A stretch of DNA of 64,000 nt from Bacillus sp. FJAT-22090 (lineage in GTDB: Bacteria; Bacillota; Bacilli; Bacillales_A; Planococcaceae), in NCBI RefSeq assembly GCF_007676755.1, contig NZ_VEBK01000003.1, forward strand, positions 124,001-188,000. Reading direction: 5' to 3'. A program made the translations under genes and the position numbers. Of the stretch, positions 62,008 to 64,000 are shown piece after piece. How positions within the stretch are numbered: the first letter of the stretch is position 1; every line of letters starts with the position of its first letter. The notes beneath the pieces are model-generated. The model saw only the letters and a list, made by a program, of their open reading frames with translations. It ran no database searches and had not been told where the DNA came from.

Positions 62008-62700
62008 TTATTTTTCTAAAATGGGTGGAAAAAAACGTGCTTTTTTCATTTTGGAATAGTGAGCTACAGGAGATTTCAATTGAAAGTCGTTTTTTATATA
62101 AGATGCCATTGTATTTTCATAAGTTTGGCCGATGACATCTTGCAAAACCCAAGGTGAATGACTAATGTCTATACGGTATAACTTTCCTTTTGTTTTCGTC
62201 CATAAACAATAACGCTCCGTAAGCCAGTGATTAAAGAAGGTGCTTTTAACGGGCCGAGCGATTGGCTTAAATGTGGTGATTAAGTTTTCAGCAAGCGCAT
62301 GTTTGTGCATATAAATACTCTTAATAGAGAATATTTTATAATGTGAAAAGCTAATATCGGCATAACGATACGGTAAGAAGTTACCAAGAGTCGTTAATTT
62401 TACAATAATAGGATGACTCGCATCTAAACTAAAGAAATGGACACCCGATTTTCCTTTATAGGTAACATACGTACGAACATTTAGCTCTAAATAAGATTGT
62501 AGTCCAGGTACAGGAGGCATAAGCCTTCCCCTGTTCCTCTTTACTTGAAAAAATACTAAACCAATCCATGCCCTGTTATCGTATAAGTCTAATTCCAACT
62601 CAGAAGGTATAAGTTCACGAACTTCTTCAGGAGAAACAGGCCAATGGAGAAATAATACATGATGCCATTCTTGGGTCATAATCCATGGTCTTTTCCACAT
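62008..62700 (-). CDS. DUF2071 (YqjF-like) protein
   Basis: The 230-residue protein has the DUF2071 start WIMTQEWHHVLFLHWPVSPE, then IPSELELDLYDNRAWIGLV and the conserved LELNVRTYVTYKGKSGVHF. The family has a beta-rich acetoacetate-decarboxylase-like fold and no settled function. AAAGGAG lies 7 nt before the ATG. It is monocistronic, just upstream of the sporulation lipoprotein gene. Confidence 0.88.
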   Translation of the reverse strand: MWKRPWIMTQEWHHVLFLHWPVSPEEVRELIPSELELDLYDNRAWIGLVFFQVKRNRGRLMPPVPGLQSYLELNVRTYVTYKGKSGVHFFSLDASHPIIVKLTTLGNFLPYRYADISFSHYKIFSIKSIYMHKHALAENLITTFKPIARPVKSTFFNHWLTERYCLWTKTKGKLYRIDISHSPWVLQDVIGQTYENTMASYIKNDFQLKSPVAHYSKMKKARFFPPILEK

Positions 62701-62890
62701 ATAGTTGCTCCTTTCACTTTAAGAATGTACGTTTATTGTTTCCTAATAGGTTTGTCATCAAACTAAGAAATTATTTACTTCTTTCCTAATTTGCCTTGAA
62801 GTAAATGGGAGTTTTACTAAATATGTCACAATTTAAACGGAATCCGTTATATTGGAAATCAATTCCCGTATAAGAGTAACTAAACACAAT

Positions 62891-62922
62891 AAGCCCCTTT
62901 TCATGAGAAAAGGAGCTTCCTT
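62891..62922. terminator. Hairpin after the FG-GAP-like paralogue
   Basis: AAGCCCCTTTTC pairs with GAAAAGGAGCTT (one C-A mismatch) around a 4-nt loop, close to the stop of the next gene. The T-run is weak on both strands. Confidence 0.5.
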
Positions 62923-62933
62923 CTTACACTTAT

Positions 62934-64000
62934 TCAGCTATTACTTAAATCTTCACCGAAAATCGCTACATTTTGTCGATCATTAACAAATTCGTGACCA
63001 TTCCATTTTAAAATGTTTTGCACATATCCTAAGCCATCAGCATGATACCTACCTGCAATTTCTTGATAAGCGAGCAGCTCAAATGTGCCATCTCTTGCAT
63101 AATCAACCGGATATAAGCCACTTACCGGATCTACCCATCCTTCAATTGGCTCTTTTAACATGCCATCTTTGTTATAAATTTCCGACAGATATTCTTCACC
63201 TTTATACATTAAATCCAATGTGTACTTTATCTTCGGGCTTGAGCTTAGCACGGTTGCTTTATACTGATTTTGATAATTGACTTCATATTTGGATCGCTCA
63301 TTGTATGCGTCCGCATCAAAGATTTGTTGTATTTTCTTTTCTACATATGCAAATATATATGCATAGATTATTCCACCGCTCCCACCTGTATCTATAACGA
63401 TTTGTATATCCTTAATATGATTTCCTGTGAAGTCGCCTAGAAATATCGTTGGGTTATAACCCGCATTTTCTTTTAAAGGAATTCTTTCATATGTGTTCGT
63501 TTTTCCATCCAAAATAACTAGGGTGATATTTTTCCAATAAGGGCTTCCCTCTGTCTTTTCTCCCGTTAAATAGACTGTATCCTCGTAGCCATCTCCAGTA
63601 ACGTCTCCCTTTTTCCAATCTATTACAACTTGATTGTTTTGTTTTCCTCCCTCTATTTGATCTAAAATTTCTTGTTTCTTTTCTAATAACTCTTTTTCCG
63701 ATGGATAAGGAGAAGAAAAAGACAATGCCTTATCTATAGAAAGTAATGCTTGCTCTAATTCCTGTGCTTTCATTTGAGCATCGGCCAAATAGTACCAGTA
63801 GTAAGCATAGTCATTTGTCTTCAATAACTTTTCATAATAAGAAGCCACTTTTCTAAAATAATATGGATAGACATCCTTTGCCTCTACAAGACCCATTTTG
63901 TCTAGACGGTAAATATTCACTTTATAAGCTTCTCCCGTGTCATGAGTCCAAATAGCTAGTTCATACAAACCGTCTTTTCCCTGAGATCCTGGCATATCTT
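62934..64000 (-). CDS. FG-GAP/VCBS-like repeat protein, C-terminal part (cut by window edge)
   Basis: About 355 residues are visible and the frame runs off the window at 64000. It parallels the protein at 42026 throughout: GLYELAIWTHDTGEAYKVNI, YPYYFRKVASYYEKLLKTND, GDVTGDGYEDTVYLTGEKTE, FLGDFTGNHIKDIQIVID and GWVDPVSGLYPVDYARDGTF. A TPR-like hairpin precedes the FG-GAP-like strands. The two genes are paralogues about 20 kb apart with the same orientation. Function unknown. Confidence 0.78.
   Translation of the reverse strand, partial: DMPGSQGKDGLYELAIWTHDTGEAYKVNIYRLDKMGLVEAKDVYPYYFRKVASYYEKLLKTNDYAYYWYYLADAQMKAQELEQALLSIDKALSFSSPYPSEKELLEKKQEILDQIEGGKQNNQVVIDWKKGDVTGDGYEDTVYLTGEKTEGSPYWKNITLVILDGKTNTYERIPLKENAGYNPTIFLGDFTGNHIKDIQIVIDTGGSGGIIYAYIFAYVEKKIQQIFDADAYNERSKYEVNYQNQYKATVLSSSPKIKYTLDLMYKGEEYLSEIYNKDGMLKEPIEGWVDPVSGLYPVDYARDGTFELLAYQEIAGRYHADGLGYVQNILKWNGHEFVNDRQNVAIFGEDLSNS

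Overview
The window looks like chromosome of a low-GC, endospore-forming Bacillales, most likely a Planococcaceae-type genus such as Psychrobacillus, Sporosarcina or Lysinibacillus. That placement is inferred from gene content and AT-rich codon use; no rRNA is present. Spore markers are spoVR-yhbH-prkA, an alpha/beta SASP, a YhcN/YlaJ lipoprotein and the checkpoint gene sda. The aa3 quinol oxidase, strong GGAGG ribosome binding sites and hairpin-plus-U-run terminators fit the same group. No tRNA, rRNA or CRISPR array was seen.

Layout. 1-3827: spoVR (cut by the window edge), yhbH and prkA on the minus strand. 4072-8656: a divergent Bce-type module (ABC permease and ATPase against response regulator and histidine kinase). 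8922-12392: an L,D-transpeptidase, a duplicated surface-type protein family with a structured leader, and a DUF4349 lipoprotein. 12598-17052: histidine catabolism, hutU-hutI-hutH. 17196-19464: two tiny lipoprotein paralogues, then sda inside a dense field of DnaA boxes and Spo0A-like boxes, then two small genes. 19514-28162: SASP, a VLRF1-like protein, a transporter-amidohydrolase pair, a Na+/H+ antiporter, an MBL hydrolase, a Ca2+/H+ exchanger and a YunC homologue. 28329-32387: a MarR regulator with a heterodimeric ABC exporter. 32504-36594: hypotheticals and YhgE. 36936-40762: qoxABCD. 41270-41965: a non-coding repeat cluster. 42026-49709: an FG-GAP-like protein, a bacillopeptidase F-like protease and a membrane-anchored trypsin-like protease. 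49777-54361: a large SF1 helicase with a small partner. 54672-56599: a DUF485 protein with an SSS-family symporter.

56695-61189 is the clearest accessory region. It is bounded by a perfect 61-bp direct repeat and holds a truncated tyrosine integrase, a truncated Dam-like methylase, a frameshifted zinc-ribbon gene, a DUF4279 gene, a secreted beta-rich protein and a lipoprotein. The repeat is the 3' end of a ~193-nt structured RNA gene on the minus strand, best explained as a 6S-like RNA. I read the region as a decayed prophage or integrative element in that RNA gene, which was kept whole by the att repeat. The window ends with a YhcN/YlaJ lipoprotein, a DUF2071 protein and a partial paralogue of the 42-kb FG-GAP-like gene.
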